Below, one piece after another: positions 10,517-20,562 of a DNA stretch of 64,000 bases. The notes under the pieces were generated by a model, which made no database searches, was not told the origin of the DNA, and was given only the letters and a program-made list of their open reading frames with translations. The stretch spans positions 372,001 to 436,000 of the forward strand of contig CANNCM010000001.1 in the NCBI GenBank assembly GCA_947503105.1, read 5' to 3'. Source of the stretch: an uncultured Flavobacteriaceae bacterium. Lineage in GTDB: Bacteria; Bacteroidota; Bacteroidia; Flavobacteriales; Flavobacteriaceae. The position numbers and the translations under genes were made by a program. The first letter of the stretch is position 1. Each line of letters starts with the position of its first letter.

Positions 10517-12918
10517 TAATTTTGGTAAGTAATCGCAAAAATCAAATTGGTTCCTGGGCCGCTTATTCCTGATGCAAAAGGACGATAGCCTTTGTTTGAA
10601 ATGTTTTCAATAGCACCAACAAATGAAACTGTTTTACTGAAATTGTATTGCGTTCTAAGGTTAAATGTGTGCCACGATGGCGCATAAGGGTTTCCATTTT
10701 CATCTAAAGCAAACAAATGTTTTGACAATTCGTTAGAAATATCGTCATAAGTTAAGCCCGCGTTGTAGTTGATATAACCATCTACTGTAATCTTATTGTG
10801 TTTCCATATAATATGGGCATTCCCAAACGCTGGTGCTACATGACGCATTGGGACGTCTCTATTTTGACCTTGCTTTTGACGTCCTTTTGTTACACTAAAT
10901 TGTGACGTGAGTTCCAGGGCTTTGGAAATTCGTGCGCGAAGGCCTGCCTCAAATCCACTAATCCAAGCTTTTGATGTGTTTTGAATCGCTTGAATTGTAC
11001 TTAATTCACCATCATAAACGATTTCTGATATACCATTGATCCTAAAAGCATCTCTAGTCATGGCATTGTCTAGATAGGTATAATATGTTGAGAAATCAAA
11101 CAATACAGTATCATCAAAATTAAGAGTCAATCCCAATTCAGCTCCATAGGCATGTTCTGGACTCAAATGAGGATTTGGAGCAACTACCATGCCTGGTTGA
11201 GAATCAAATACCTTTCCGATATCATCAATATTTGGAGCTCTAAAAGCAGTTGTTGCATTCAGTTTCCATAAAAAAGTTTTACTCTGTTCCCAAGAGAACC
11301 CTGCCGTAGCAGTCAGAGCACTGGTTTCTAAATTTGTATTAGAAAATGGCAGCTCATAAAATTGAGCATTTGATGATAAATCGGCATTGATAAATATGGA
11401 ATTGTAACGCACTCCAGATTGAAACGTTAATTTGTCCGTTGGCTTATACTTAAAACTTAAATACGCCGCCAAGCTAGACCATTCTGCACCGTCTGGATAG
11501 CGCGAGGCAATGCTCTCAGTAGAGTTATCATCAATATTTATAGATATACCATTGGAGCCCACTTTGTTATAAATATATTCTGCTCCATATGATAAATTTA
11601 TTTTATCTGTAAGGGTTTTATCAAAATCAAGGTTTAGAGATAATGCGTTTACTTTTTCGGCTCTATGCTTTCTATAAATGGATTCGAATTTTCGACTTAT
11701 TCGGCTTTCATCAAATTTTTGATAGGCAAGTGTTGTTTTTATTTTATCATAAAAATTTGATCTACTGCTTAATTTTGTCAATTGCAAGTTGGCCAATAGC
11801 CATTGTTGTGGGCCATAATCCCATTCTGCATATTTCAAGGTGTTATCAGGATTTTGAACAATTAGTCTATCATATCTTGGAATATTTGAGGTCGTGGCAT
11901 AATGCAGTCCAAAATCGAAAGTGAGTGTTTCGGAAGCTTCAAAAACTACTTTTTGTGCAAGATGAAGTTGGCTAAATCCCGTAAATTTCTGTGTTCTAGT
12001 GTTGTGATTGGGCATCAAAATATCTTGATTGTTTCTTTGCGTCACATAAAATGGTGTGAGATACTCTTTTATATCTGTTTTTCCCATTTTTAAATCCTCA
12101 AAATCTGAAAAACTGATGCTGGTATGAAAGCCCCATTTTTTCAATCCTAAATTTAAACCGAGTTGAACTGTTTTTTCGGCATTTGCAGAAGAATATCTTA
12201 AGTTACTTTTAGTTGAAACCTCTGGCAAGTCGGTTTTGGACAATTGTGGTGTTGTTGTATAAAAATTCATCACTCCGCCAACGGCATCACTTCCATAAAT
12301 GACAGATCCTGCACCCAAAATGATTTCAGTATTTTGGACATTAAATGGATTGATTGAAATTACATTTTGAACATTCCCTCCTCTAAAAATTGCAGTGTTG
12401 AGACGAACACCATCTACGGTAATGAGAACTCGATTCGTAGAAAATCCTCGTATCATAGGACTTCCTCCTCCTAGCTGACTTTTTTGCACAAAAACGCGTC
12501 CACTACTAGAAAGCACATCGGCAGAGGTTTGAGGATTCGCTTTTTGGATATCTTGAGCAGTAATGCTAATGATTTTTTGTGGAACTTCTTTTTTACTTTG
12601 TTCGAACTTAGATGCAGAGATTACAATTTCGTTTAAGTTTGTTGATTTTGGTGATAGAAAAATAGTGTCTCCAACTTTTGATTTCAACATAGATTCTTTG
12701 TGATAGGAAATATGCTGGAAATACACACGTTCAAAACTCTGAAAGCGCTCTAGTGATGCTTTTCCGTCAAAATCTGATATCCCCGTTTTCGTTTTGAATA
12801 AATTAAAAACTGCAACTCCTGTTATAGGTTCTAGGTTGATTTCATCAACGACAACAACTTGTTGAGCAGATATAGTCCACAAAGAAAAACATAAAAAACA
12901 AATAAAAAATGGCTTCAT
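10516..12918 (-). CDS. TonB-dependent receptor with N-terminal carboxypeptidase-regulatory-like domain
   Basis: Outer-membrane receptor of 800 aa. A signal peptide (to about residue 18, ending SAQQ) is followed by a beta-sandwich of the carboxypeptidase-regulatory type (about 20-95), a plug (about 110-225, with GGGSPMIRGFSTNRVLITVDG) and a 22-strand-type barrel. The layout resembles haem, iron or vitamin receptors of flavobacteria, but the ligand is not evident. recO ends 1 bp upstream and recX overlaps downstream, so the gene sits inside a DNA-repair/secretion operon. That neighbourhood probably reflects chromosomal linkage rather than function. Confidence 0.88.
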   Translation of the reverse strand: MKPFFICFLCFSLWTISAQQVVVVDEINLEPITGVAVFNLFKTKTGISDFDGKASLERFQSFERVYFQHISYHKESMLKSKVGDTIFLSPKSTNLNEIVISASKFEQSKKEVPQKIISITAQDIQKANPQTSADVLSSSGRVFVQKSQLGGGSPMIRGFSTNRVLITVDGVRLNTAIFRGGNVQNVISINPFNVQNTEIILGAGSVIYGSDAVGGVMNFYTTTPQLSKTDLPEVSTKSNLRYSSANAEKTVQLGLNLGLKKWGFHTSISFSDFEDLKMGKTDIKEYLTPFYVTQRNNQDILMPNHNTRTQKFTGFSQLHLAQKVVFEASETLTFDFGLHYATTSNIPRYDRLIVQNPDNTLKYAEWDYGPQQWLLANLQLTKLSSRSNFYDKIKTTLAYQKFDESRISRKFESIYRKHRAEKVNALSLNLDFDKTLTDKINLSYGAEYIYNKVGSNGISINIDDNSTESIASRYPDGAEWSSLAAYLSFKYKPTDKLTFQSGVRYNSIFINADLSSNAQFYELPFSNTNLETSALTATAGFSWEQSKTFLWKLNATTAFRAPNIDDIGKVFDSQPGMVVAPNPHLSPEHAYGAELGLTLNFDDTVLFDFSTYYTYLDNAMTRDAFRINGISEIVYDGELSTIQAIQNTSKAWISGFEAGLRARISKALELTSQFSVTKGRQKQGQNRDVPMRHVAPAFGNAHIIWKHNKITVDGYINYNAGLTYDDISNELSKHLFALDENGNPYAPSWHTFNLRTQYNFSKTVSFVGAIENISNKGYRPFASGISGPGTNLIFAITYQN

Positions 12919-12919
12919 T

Positions 12920-13639
12920 TTAATTAAATACCTGGTTCAGAATAGCAAGGGATTTTGGAGGTTTGAAGCTTTGCAAATGTAATTTAAAATACGCGAATAT
13001 CATATGTAGTAATTCTTGCTTTTCTGTCGAACTCATTAATTTTTCATTACTTGTATCAAATTTCGTACCTAAGATTGAATTAAATAAAATTAGTTTGTTG
13101 CCCGAAATACAAAACGCTCCAGTGGCTTCGTTCTGATATTTACCTTCTTCTAAATTAAAATAAGGCAAACTCGGGTCTGTAAGTTCTGGAAAAAATCCAA
13201 TATATTTTGTAAGCCCCATCAGAAATTTATAATGAAACAAACGGCTTTGTTCTACTGTATCGAACCACAAAAATGTGGTCTCAATATATTCGAAAAGACT
13301 GGGGTTGGGTTCTTCTTCCTTTAAAATTGTACTTAATATTTCGGCCAAAAAAATAACAACAGTCGATTTTAAAATCTGAGTATGAAGCGACTTGTAAGAA
13401 TGTAATAATCGAACATTTTTAAAATAATGTAAATCTCTGTTATTTTTATAATCAACTTCAATTTGAAGCATGGAAAGGGGCTGAAAATAAGCGGGTTTTA
13501 ATTTTCCTTTTTTGGAAGAAAATGTACCTTTTACCAAAAAACTCATCACACCATTAGACGCTGTATAACACTTTACAATCAGGTCGTGATCCTTGTATTT
13601 TAATTTGGAAAGTACTATTGCTTTTGTCGAAACAATCAT
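12920..13639 (-). CDS. recO: DNA repair protein RecO
   Basis: RecO of 239 aa, a RecF-pathway mediator that loads RecA onto SSB-coated DNA. The N-terminal OB fold starts with STKAIVLSKLKYKDHDLIVKCY, typical of the family, followed by the helical domain. The usual zinc-cysteine cluster is not obvious here. The ATG overlaps the porZ stop by 4 bp, so the two are translationally coupled. Confidence 0.93.
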   Translation of the reverse strand: MIVSTKAIVLSKLKYKDHDLIVKCYTASNGVMSFLVKGTFSSKKGKLKPAYFQPLSMLQIEVDYKNNRDLHYFKNVRLLHSYKSLHTQILKSTVVIFLAEILSTILKEEEPNPSLFEYIETTFLWFDTVEQSRLFHYKFLMGLTKYIGFFPELTDPSLPYFNLEEGKYQNEATGAFCISGNKLILFNSILGTKFDTSNEKLMSSTEKQELLHMIFAYFKLHLQSFKPPKSLAILNQVFN

Positions 13640-15999
13640 TGGCGAATAAGCATAATTTTTAAAACTCTTGTTTCTAAGTTATCAATATCTGAAATCATCA
13701 CGATATAAACTCCTGAAGCGACTGTTCTATTGGCCAAATTTTTACCATTCCAATAGGCTGTTCCTCCATCAATTTCTAAGTTATTCCCTTTGAACCGTTG
13801 GTTGATATTGGACTGTGCCTCGGCCACCAAATTGCCTTCTATGTCTGTAATTTTTATGTTGACATTTTCGCTTAGATTTTTGATCTTAACTTTGTCAATG
13901 GCTACATTAAACCCTGGACGAACTGGGTTTGGATAGACAAACGCATCTTCTAGTGAATCGGACGGGCTAGAGCCTCCTGCTCTAAAGGATACCAAACCTC
14001 TTGAAGTGCCAAAATAGAGGGTTCCGTTGTCTTCATCTTGAACCATGGCATTTATAGTATTTGAAGGCAGTGGAGAATTGTCTTTTGTGAAGTGATAAAT
14101 GGTTTTTTTTCCGTCTGAGCTTAAATAAAAAACACCAGCATCTACCGTAGAAATCCATTTGTTATTGGAACCATCTACTATAATATCTGTTATAAATTGA
14201 AGTTCCAAAAGCTCTTTTGGAAGCCCATCTTCCAGAATAATAATGGGTTCTGTTTGAATCGTTTCTTCGTTAAAAAAATTGGCAGTGTTGTATAAAATTC
14301 TTAGGCCTTTGAAAGTTCCTATCCACAGCACATTGTTTTTGTCTAATGCTAACGCCTTTATATAATTGGATGGGAGATTTGCAGCATCTTCCCCTTCAAT
14401 TTGTTTTATTAAATTACCATTTTCATTAAAGCCAATCACTCCGTTACTGAAACTTGCTACCCATTTGGTGCCGTCTTCAGCTATGACTAATGCTCCAAAA
14501 CCAAGCTCATCATTTATTGGATCGTTAATAATAGCATTAAAACTGTAGGTTTGCCACTGATTGGTTGCTGGATCATATCTTTTTAGAGGATCTTCTACTA
14601 AACTTGTTAGTGTCCACAAATAGCCCTGGTCATCAAATTCTGTGTCAGAAACTCGAATACTTTTATAATTTGGGCTTCCGGCAAGTACCAAAGATTGTAA
14701 ACTACTATTTGTTTCGTCTAAAAGTTCAATAGAATTGTTCCTTTTGAAGTTTAATAATCCATTATGAAAAGAACTAATATAAATGTCATTAGAATTTACT
14801 GGATTAATTTCGATTTCGTTAAGGTTATAAACAGGTTTTTGAATGGCTTCTTGAATGCTGTCATAAGATATATTTGTCCATGCTTCATCAACATAATTAC
14901 TAAATCCTATTTTCCTAAACGGGCTAGGGTTGTAAAATACATTGTAATCTCCAAAAGTAACCCACAGGTTGCCATAACGGTATTGGAGTGAAAAAGGCGT
15001 GTTCCGTAGAGGTCCGTCTGGATGAATTGCCAAAAATTCATTGGAAGCTAATGCTGTGGTTTTTAAAAGGCCTTCGTTTTCTGTTCCAATAAAAATAGTA
15101 TTATCCATAAACAAACCTGAAGTTAATGCAGTATCAAACGTATCTGGTAATGCATAGCTTTCCAATACGTTCAAGTTTGAATCATAACGCTGAATATCAG
15201 CTGTAGTCACAATCAATAGATTTCCTGTATTATTATTCAGCTCTAGAACATCATTTGAAAAATTTAAACGGAGTATTAAATTAGTTCCATTAATTTGATA
15301 TAATTTATTATCTGTTTTTACAGTGTAAATTACACCCTGAATTGTATTTACCGCTAGGAAGTTGCCCGTCGATAATGTACTCCACATTTGAAAATCAATC
15401 AAATTAGTACTATTCGTATTTGCTCTTTTAAGTCCAGTATTGGTGGCCGCATAAATAAGATTGTCATTAACATAAGTTTGATTAACTTGAACTTGAGCGC
15501 CATTTTGCCCGATATAATAAGTGTCTCCAAATTCTAAAGCTTGTAAATCATAGACGGAAACACCATAATTTGTAGAGATATATATACTGTTATTATATTC
15601 AAAAAAATGATTGATTTGTTTGTTTTCTGGTGGTACACTAGTTTTATTTAATATATCAACAACTTTTAAAACTGTTGTTGTTGTGCAATTATAAACCTCA
15701 ATAAGCCCAGATTGATAACCTATTACAAGCAAGTCATAATCACGACTATAATGGATTGTTGAAATATATTCTCCAGAAAGACCATTAATTGTCGTAATCG
15801 TTTCTCGTTGCGCTGTCAAAGGGGTATAAGAAAAAACCGCGTTTTCACTAGCTGCATATAGTTTATCTCCCCCATCAACAACGATTTTAATTTTAGTATA
15901 GGAAAAAAAGCCTTCCCACGCATCATTATTATTTGTTTGACCAAATAAAATTCTAATGCAAAAAAGAAATGCTATTGATGTATATAACTGTAGTCTCAA
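13636..15999 (-). CDS. porZ: T9SS beta-propeller protein, PorZ-like
   Basis: Secreted protein of 787 aa with a signal peptide to about residue 20. The N-terminus after it (DAWEGFFSYTKIK, then KLYAASENAVFSY) matches the start of PorZ, the surface component of the type IX secretion attachment complex that delivers anionic lipid to cargo. Repeated blades with GTENEGLLKT-, WIGTFKGLRI- and YFGTSRGLVSF-like strands form two propellers. The last 90 residues (YPNPVRPGFNVAIDKV onward) are a Por-type sorting domain. A separate T9SS-tagged protein occurs in the island of this window (33487-33963), consistent with an active T9SS. PorZ is inferred from architecture. Confidence 0.82.
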   Translation of the reverse strand: MRLQLYTSIAFLFCIRILFGQTNNNDAWEGFFSYTKIKIVVDGGDKLYAASENAVFSYTPLTAQRETITTINGLSGEYISTIHYSRDYDLLVIGYQSGLIEVYNCTTTTVLKVVDILNKTSVPPENKQINHFFEYNNSIYISTNYGVSVYDLQALEFGDTYYIGQNGAQVQVNQTYVNDNLIYAATNTGLKRANTNSTNLIDFQMWSTLSTGNFLAVNTIQGVIYTVKTDNKLYQINGTNLILRLNFSNDVLELNNNTGNLLIVTTADIQRYDSNLNVLESYALPDTFDTALTSGLFMDNTIFIGTENEGLLKTTALASNEFLAIHPDGPLRNTPFSLQYRYGNLWVTFGDYNVFYNPSPFRKIGFSNYVDEAWTNISYDSIQEAIQKPVYNLNEIEINPVNSNDIYISSFHNGLLNFKRNNSIELLDETNSSLQSLVLAGSPNYKSIRVSDTEFDDQGYLWTLTSLVEDPLKRYDPATNQWQTYSFNAIINDPINDELGFGALVIAEDGTKWVASFSNGVIGFNENGNLIKQIEGEDAANLPSNYIKALALDKNNVLWIGTFKGLRILYNTANFFNEETIQTEPIIILEDGLPKELLELQFITDIIVDGSNNKWISTVDAGVFYLSSDGKKTIYHFTKDNSPLPSNTINAMVQDEDNGTLYFGTSRGLVSFRAGGSSPSDSLEDAFVYPNPVRPGFNVAIDKVKIKNLSENVNIKITDIEGNLVAEAQSNINQRFKGNNLEIDGGTAYWNGKNLANRTVASGVYIVMISDIDNLETRVLKIMLIRQ

Positions 16000-16065
16000 T
16001 GGTTAAATTTTATCAAATATATTTATATCAAACGACAAAACACATCATTATTATACATAAACAAA

Positions 16066-16096
16066 AAAAAGCTTCTACAATTTATAGAAGCTTTTT
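16066..16096 (-). terminator. Rho-independent terminator after gdhA
   Basis: A perfect 12-bp inverted repeat (AAAAAGCTTCTA and its complement) with a 7-nt loop ends in a T run on the minus strand, 23 bp after the gdhA stop. The A/T flanks would let it work in both directions. Confidence 0.8.
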
Positions 16097-16118
16097 GAAT
16101 TTATAATTCAATAGAAAT

Positions 16119-17465
16119 TTAAACCACACCTTGAGCGAGCATCGCATCTGCAACTTTTACAAATCCCGCAATATTGGCTCCCTTGACATAGTCTATATAT
16201 CCTGTTTTTTCGTCTTTACCAAATTGAATACACTTATCATGGATATTGCCCATAATATCTTTGAGTTTATCGTCTACTTCTTTTCGAGTCCAATTGTATC
16301 GCAAAGAATTTTGAGTCATTTCTAAACCAGAAGTTGCAACGCCTCCAGCGTTTGACGCTTTTCCTGGTGCAAATAATATTTTGGCCTCATGAAATGCTGC
16401 AATTGCTTCTTTGGTGGATGGCATGTTGGCCCCTTCACTGACACAAATGCATCCGTTTTCAAGTAAGACTTTGGCATCGGAACCATTAAGTTCGTTTTGA
16501 GTGGCACAAGGCAAAGCAATATCACAAGGCTCGCTCCATGGCGTTTTTTTCGCTATAAATGTAGCATTGGGATAGGCCTTTACATAGGCACTGATTCGCC
16601 CTCTCTTATTGTTTTTTAAATCCATCACAAAAGCCAATTTGTCTTCGTCAATCCCCTCATTATCAATAATATAACCAGAAGAATCTGACAAAGTAATGAC
16701 CTTTCCGCCAAGCTGAATCACTTTTTCTGCTGCAAACTGTGCAACATTTCCAGACCCTGAGATGGTAACGGTTTTGCCCTCTATATCATCGCCTTTAGTT
16801 TGCAGCATTTTTTGAGCAAAATAGACGGTACCATATCCTGTTGCTTCCGGTCGAATAAGAGACCCTCCCCATGTGACACCTTTTCCTGTAAGTACCCCTG
16901 TAAATTCGTTTTTGAGTTTCTTATACATTCCAAATAAAAACCCAATTTCTCTGCCTCCTACTCCTATATCTCCTGCTGGAACATCGGTGTTTGGCCCTAT
17001 ATGACGGAACAACTCACTCATAAAAGCATGGCAAAATCGCATAATTTCATTGTCACTTTTTCCTTTTGGATCAAAGTCACTTCCCCCTTTTCCACCCCCC
17101 ATTGGGAGCGTTGTCAAGCTATTTTTAAAAACTTGTTCGAAAGCCAAAAATTTTAAAATACTCATGTTTACTGAGGGATGAAATCGCAAGCCTCCTTTAT
17201 ACGGCCCAATAGCCGAGTTCATCTGAATCCTGTATCCTCTATTGACTTGAATTTCGCCGTCATCATCAACCCAGTTGACTCTAAATGTAACTGTACGTTC
17301 TGGCTCAACCATTCTTAAAAGTATATTTTTACCATGATAAATATCGTGCTTAACAATATAGGGAATAACAGTTTCGGCAACTTCCTCTACTGCTTGTAGG
17401 AACTCTGGTTCAAGGTGGTTTCTTTGTTTGACTAAGTCTAAAAAGCCTTCAATTTTTTCTTTCAT
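16119..17465 (-). CDS. gdhA: NADP-type glutamate dehydrogenase
   Basis: Hexameric glutamate dehydrogenase of 448 aa that interconverts 2-oxoglutarate plus ammonia and glutamate. The catalytic lysine region PMGGGKGGSDFDPKG is near residues 120-135, and the Rossmann motif SGSGNVAQFA near 235. Length and sequence fit the NADP-dependent assimilatory class. A -7-like box (TATATTTG on the minus strand) lies at 17507-17514, within a 170-bp upstream gap. Monocistronic, with a clear terminator behind it. Confidence 0.95.
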   Translation of the reverse strand: MKEKIEGFLDLVKQRNHLEPEFLQAVEEVAETVIPYIVKHDIYHGKNILLRMVEPERTVTFRVNWVDDDGEIQVNRGYRIQMNSAIGPYKGGLRFHPSVNMSILKFLAFEQVFKNSLTTLPMGGGKGGSDFDPKGKSDNEIMRFCHAFMSELFRHIGPNTDVPAGDIGVGGREIGFLFGMYKKLKNEFTGVLTGKGVTWGGSLIRPEATGYGTVYFAQKMLQTKGDDIEGKTVTISGSGNVAQFAAEKVIQLGGKVITLSDSSGYIIDNEGIDEDKLAFVMDLKNNKRGRISAYVKAYPNATFIAKKTPWSEPCDIALPCATQNELNGSDAKVLLENGCICVSEGANMPSTKEAIAAFHEAKILFAPGKASNAGGVATSGLEMTQNSLRYNWTRKEVDDKLKDIMGNIHDKCIQFGKDEKTGYIDYVKGANIAGFVKVADAMLAQGVV

Positions 17466-17636
17466 TTAATTTAATTTAGGAGCATTAAAAATTATTAATT
17501 ATAGTACAAATATATGATATCCATAAAAATAAATAGATATTTTTTTAAATTCGCAATAACTGCGTCTAAATTTAGTTTAAAATTAAGAATATCATAACTA
17601 AGTGATAAAAAATATGAAAAGCTAAATCCCTGATTT

Positions 17637-18794
17637 TTATCCGTCTAATGCTTGTCTTAAGTCTTCAATTAAATCGTGCTGGTCTTCTATGCCTACACTC
17701 AATCGAATTAAAGAATCAACAACGCCTGTTTTTTCGCGTTCTTCTTTAGGAATACTCGCATGTGTCATACTTGCAGGATGTCCTGCTAAGGATTCGACGC
17801 CTCCAAGCGATTCTGCTAGTGTAAAAACCCTTAGACGCTCTACAACTTTTATGGCTTCTTCATAGTTGTTTCCTTTAGTTGTAAATGACAACATACCTCC
17901 AAAATCAGTCATTTGCGCTACTGCAATATCATGATTGGGGTGTGTGCTTAGTCCAGGCCAATAAACGGTTTCGACTTTGGGATGGCTTTCCAAAAATTCA
18001 GCTACTGCTTTTCCATTTTCACAATGTCGTTGCATTCTAACGTGCAATGTTTTTATTCCTCTTAAAACCAAAAAACTATCTTGTGGACCACAAACGGCAC
18101 CACTCGCATTTTGAATAAAATATAGTTGCTCTGCAAGTGTTTTATCTTTTACCGCCAAAGCTCCCATGACCACGTCGCTATGCCCACCAAGATATTTGGT
18201 AGCAGAATGCATCACAATATCTGCCCCCAAATCCAAAGGTTGTTGGAGGTATGGCGTGGCAAACGTATTGTCAACAGCCAATAAAACATTATGTTTCTTG
18301 GCGACTGCTGCAACTGCTTTTATGTCGATAATATTTAGCATCGGATTGGTGGGGGTTTCAACCCAAATAAGCTTGGTTTTTGCATTAATATGATGTTCTA
18401 TATGGCTTGAATTTTCCATGCCAACAAAATGAAATTTAATTTGAAATTTCTCAAAAACTTTGGTAAACAATCGGTATGTGCCACCATACAAATCGTTGGT
18501 TGAAATGACCTCATCTCCTGGTTGTAATAATTTTATAATTGCATCTATAGCCGCTAATCCAGAGCCAAAGGCTAGACCAAAATTGCCGTTTTCTATGCTC
18601 GCAAAAGACTGCTCTAAGGCATGGCGTGTTGGATTGTGTGTTCGAGAATACTCATATCCTTTGTGCCCGCCAGGTGTAGTTTGTGCGTAAGTAGATGTTT
18701 GATAAATAGGCGGCATAACAGATCCGTATGCCTTGTCTGGAGATTGCCCTCCATGAATTGTTTTGGTGTTAAACTTCATGTTTTTTGATGACAT
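17637..18794 (-). CDS. Cystathionine gamma-synthase/beta-lyase family PLP enzyme
   Basis: PLP-dependent Cys/Met metabolism enzyme of 385 aa, aspartate-aminotransferase fold. The cofactor lysine is in SATKYLGGHSDVVMG, and substrate and phosphate contacts appear in YEYSRTHNPTRHALE and AFGSGLAAI. Gamma-synthase and lyase/desulfhydrase members are hard to separate by eye, so I give no symbol. The first ATG (MSSKNMKFNTKTIHGG) is used; the internal Met6 is an equally good start. It begins 2 bp after the DinB gene and is probably cotranscribed with it. Confidence 0.9.
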   Translation of the reverse strand: MSSKNMKFNTKTIHGGQSPDKAYGSVMPPIYQTSTYAQTTPGGHKGYEYSRTHNPTRHALEQSFASIENGNFGLAFGSGLAAIDAIIKLLQPGDEVISTNDLYGGTYRLFTKVFEKFQIKFHFVGMENSSHIEHHINAKTKLIWVETPTNPMLNIIDIKAVAAVAKKHNVLLAVDNTFATPYLQQPLDLGADIVMHSATKYLGGHSDVVMGALAVKDKTLAEQLYFIQNASGAVCGPQDSFLVLRGIKTLHVRMQRHCENGKAVAEFLESHPKVETVYWPGLSTHPNHDIAVAQMTDFGGMLSFTTKGNNYEEAIKVVERLRVFTLAESLGGVESLAGHPASMTHASIPKEEREKTGVVDSLIRLSVGIEDQHDLIEDLRQALDG

Positions 18795-18796
18795 AA

Positions 18797-19261
18797 TTAT
18801 TGCGGTATTATTGTGTTTTTCATGGCCAAAATATAGCCTAAATGAATTCCTTCGTGAAAATTATTGAACTCTATCGCCTCCTCTACATTCGTAAGGGTGC
18901 TTTTGGTAGAAACAGTATAGGAAGTGAAAGTGGTAAAAATTCCTGCAGCATAATCGCTTTGGGTTTTTTCAATGGTCGATATTAATAGACTTTTTAAATA
19001 TTCTATATCATCTTGTGATGCATCTTGCTCTGTTTTTGTGCCTTTTCTAAAGGCCTTAATATATTCAGAATCTAATAGCATTGGCACATTGGATAAGCCA
19101 TAGACTAACAATTGTTGAGTTACAACCACGTGCATTATATTCCAATAAATCGAATTTCGATATCCTTTAGGTACGGAATTGAGTTGTTCTAAAGAAAAAT
19201 TTTCTAAAAATTTATAGAGTATTGCTCTGGTTTTTAGGGTGATATCAAAACTCCAATCCAT
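18797..19261 (-). CDS. DinB-family metal-dependent protein
   Basis: 154-aa four-helix protein of the DinB/YfiT type. Two of the expected metal-ligand histidines are visible, in YWNIMHVVVTQQ (about residue 45) and in NFHEGIHLGYI (about residue 137). Members act as thiol-dependent hydrolases or transferases, but the substrate here is unknown. It is the first gene of a two-gene unit with the PLP enzyme and diverges from the ArsC-like gene across a 68-bp gap. Confidence 0.82.
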   Translation of the reverse strand: MDWSFDITLKTRAILYKFLENFSLEQLNSVPKGYRNSIYWNIMHVVVTQQLLVYGLSNVPMLLDSEYIKAFRKGTKTEQDASQDDIEYLKSLLISTIEKTQSDYAAGIFTTFTSYTVSTKSTLTNVEEAIEFNNFHEGIHLGYILAMKNTIIPQ

Positions 19262-19329
19262 AATTAAATCAAATACTTAAAAAGTTAATACAGAAATGAT
19301 TTTCTTTGTAAATGTAATGAAACAATCGC

Positions 19330-19689
19330 ATGAAAAAAATCTATTCTCTTAAAAGTTGCAACAGCTGTCAGCGCATCCTAAAAACCTTATCGCTTTCAGA
19401 GGACTATTGGATTCAAGACATCAAAGAATTTCCAATTTCAACTGCCGATCTAGAGCACCTAAAAACATTGGCTGGAAGTTATGAAGCGCTGTTTAGTAAA
19501 CGCGCAAGACTCTATAAAGAAATGGGATTGAAAAACAAAGCTCTAGATGCGGCTGATTTTAAACAATTGATCTTAGAGCATTATACCTTTTTGAAACGAC
19601 CAGTATTGGTGATAAAAGATCAAATTTTTGTTGGAAATAGTGCAAAAACTATTGCTGCGGCAAAACAAGCTCTTAGAGATGAAGAATAG
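19330..19689 (+). CDS. ArsC/Spx-like reductase family protein
   Basis: 119-aa thioredoxin-fold protein of the ArsC/YffB/Spx group. The active-site region is SCNSCQRI at residues 9-16, so a CxxC motif is present rather than the single Cys of plasmid ArsC. KRPVLVIKDQIFVG near residue 93 is the conserved Arg-Pro segment. Arsenate reduction is unproven; there are no ars genes nearby. Its last codons overlap the start of the EamA gene. Confidence 0.85.
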   Translation: MKKIYSLKSCNSCQRILKTLSLSEDYWIQDIKEFPISTADLEHLKTLAGSYEALFSKRARLYKEMGLKNKALDAADFKQLILEHYTFLKRPVLVIKDQIFVGNSAKTIAAAKQALRDEE

Positions 19690-20557
19690 ATATGCGGCAC
19701 TTGTTGCTCTAGTTTTGGTGCAGCTTTTTTATGGCGTAACTTTCACCTTTGCCAACGATGTTATTGTTGGTGGTCATATCATGCCTTTTGGTTTTATTGT
19801 GTTGCGTGTTGTCTGCGCCACTGTTCTATTTTGGGGATTTAGCTTATTGGTTCCAGCCAAAAAAATTGACCGCAAAGATTTTCCTAAGCTATTTATCGCA
19901 GCATTTTTTGGGGTAGCGCTAAATATGCTTACATTCTTTAAAGGGTTGCAATACACGACTCCCATTAATGGCTCTGTGATTATGATTACTGTGCCCATTA
20001 TTGTACTCATTTTATCCGCCATAATTCTTAAAGAGAAGATTACAAAACTAAAAGTTATTGGCGTTGGACTTGGCCTCTCTGGAGCATTAGTGCTTAGTTT
20101 ATACGGGCAAACCTCTGCTAATGGCGGAAATATTTTACTAGGGAATTTATTGGTGTTTGTAAATGCAGCATCATACAGTTACTACTTAATTTTAATTAAA
20201 AAACTGACCGCTAAGTATCATCCTTACGATTTTATAAAATGGTTGTTTTTATTCGGATCTTTTATGGTATTACCTTTCGGGTATCAAGAACTTAGTGTTG
20301 TCCAATGGAACGATTTTCCATCTTATATTTGGTTTTCTATCGGGTTTGTAATTGTTTTTGCAACTTTTGGAACATACCTTCTCAACCCTTTAGCGCTGAA
20401 GAATTTAAAAGCCACAACAGTAAGTACGTTCCTGTATTTGCAACCAATTTTTGCAGGACTTTTTGCTATTGCCATGGGTAGCGATCAATTAGACTTGGTG
20501 AAAGGTTTGGCGGCATTATTAATTTTTATTGGCGTATATTTAGTGTCCAAAAAATAA
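19679..20557 (+). CDS. EamA/DMT-family transporter
   Basis: Ten-helix drug/metabolite transporter-type permease, 292 aa from the ATG at 19679 (MKNRYAALVALVLVQLFYG). I prefer this start to the longer frame, which begins far inside the ArsC-like gene. The two tandem EamA repeats are visible (first half to about residue 135; second half from NLLVFVNAASYSYYLILI). The motif after TM3 (LNMLTFFKGLQYTTPINGS) is typical of the family. The substrate is unknown. It overlaps the upstream gene by 11 bp, implying cotranscription. Confidence 0.87.
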   Translation: MKNRYAALVALVLVQLFYGVTFTFANDVIVGGHIMPFGFIVLRVVCATVLFWGFSLLVPAKKIDRKDFPKLFIAAFFGVALNMLTFFKGLQYTTPINGSVIMITVPIIVLILSAIILKEKITKLKVIGVGLGLSGALVLSLYGQTSANGGNILLGNLLVFVNAASYSYYLILIKKLTAKYHPYDFIKWLFLFGSFMVLPFGYQELSVVQWNDFPSYIWFSIGFVIVFATFGTYLLNPLALKNLKATTVSTFLYLQPIFAGLFAIAMGSDQLDLVKGLAALLIFIGVYLVSKK

Positions 20558-20562
20558 CATTT

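Noticed and set aside
19628-19678. Longer start for the EamA transporter
   Set aside because: It would lie within the ArsC-like gene and add residues without a membrane signal; ATG at 19679 gives the normal N-terminus.
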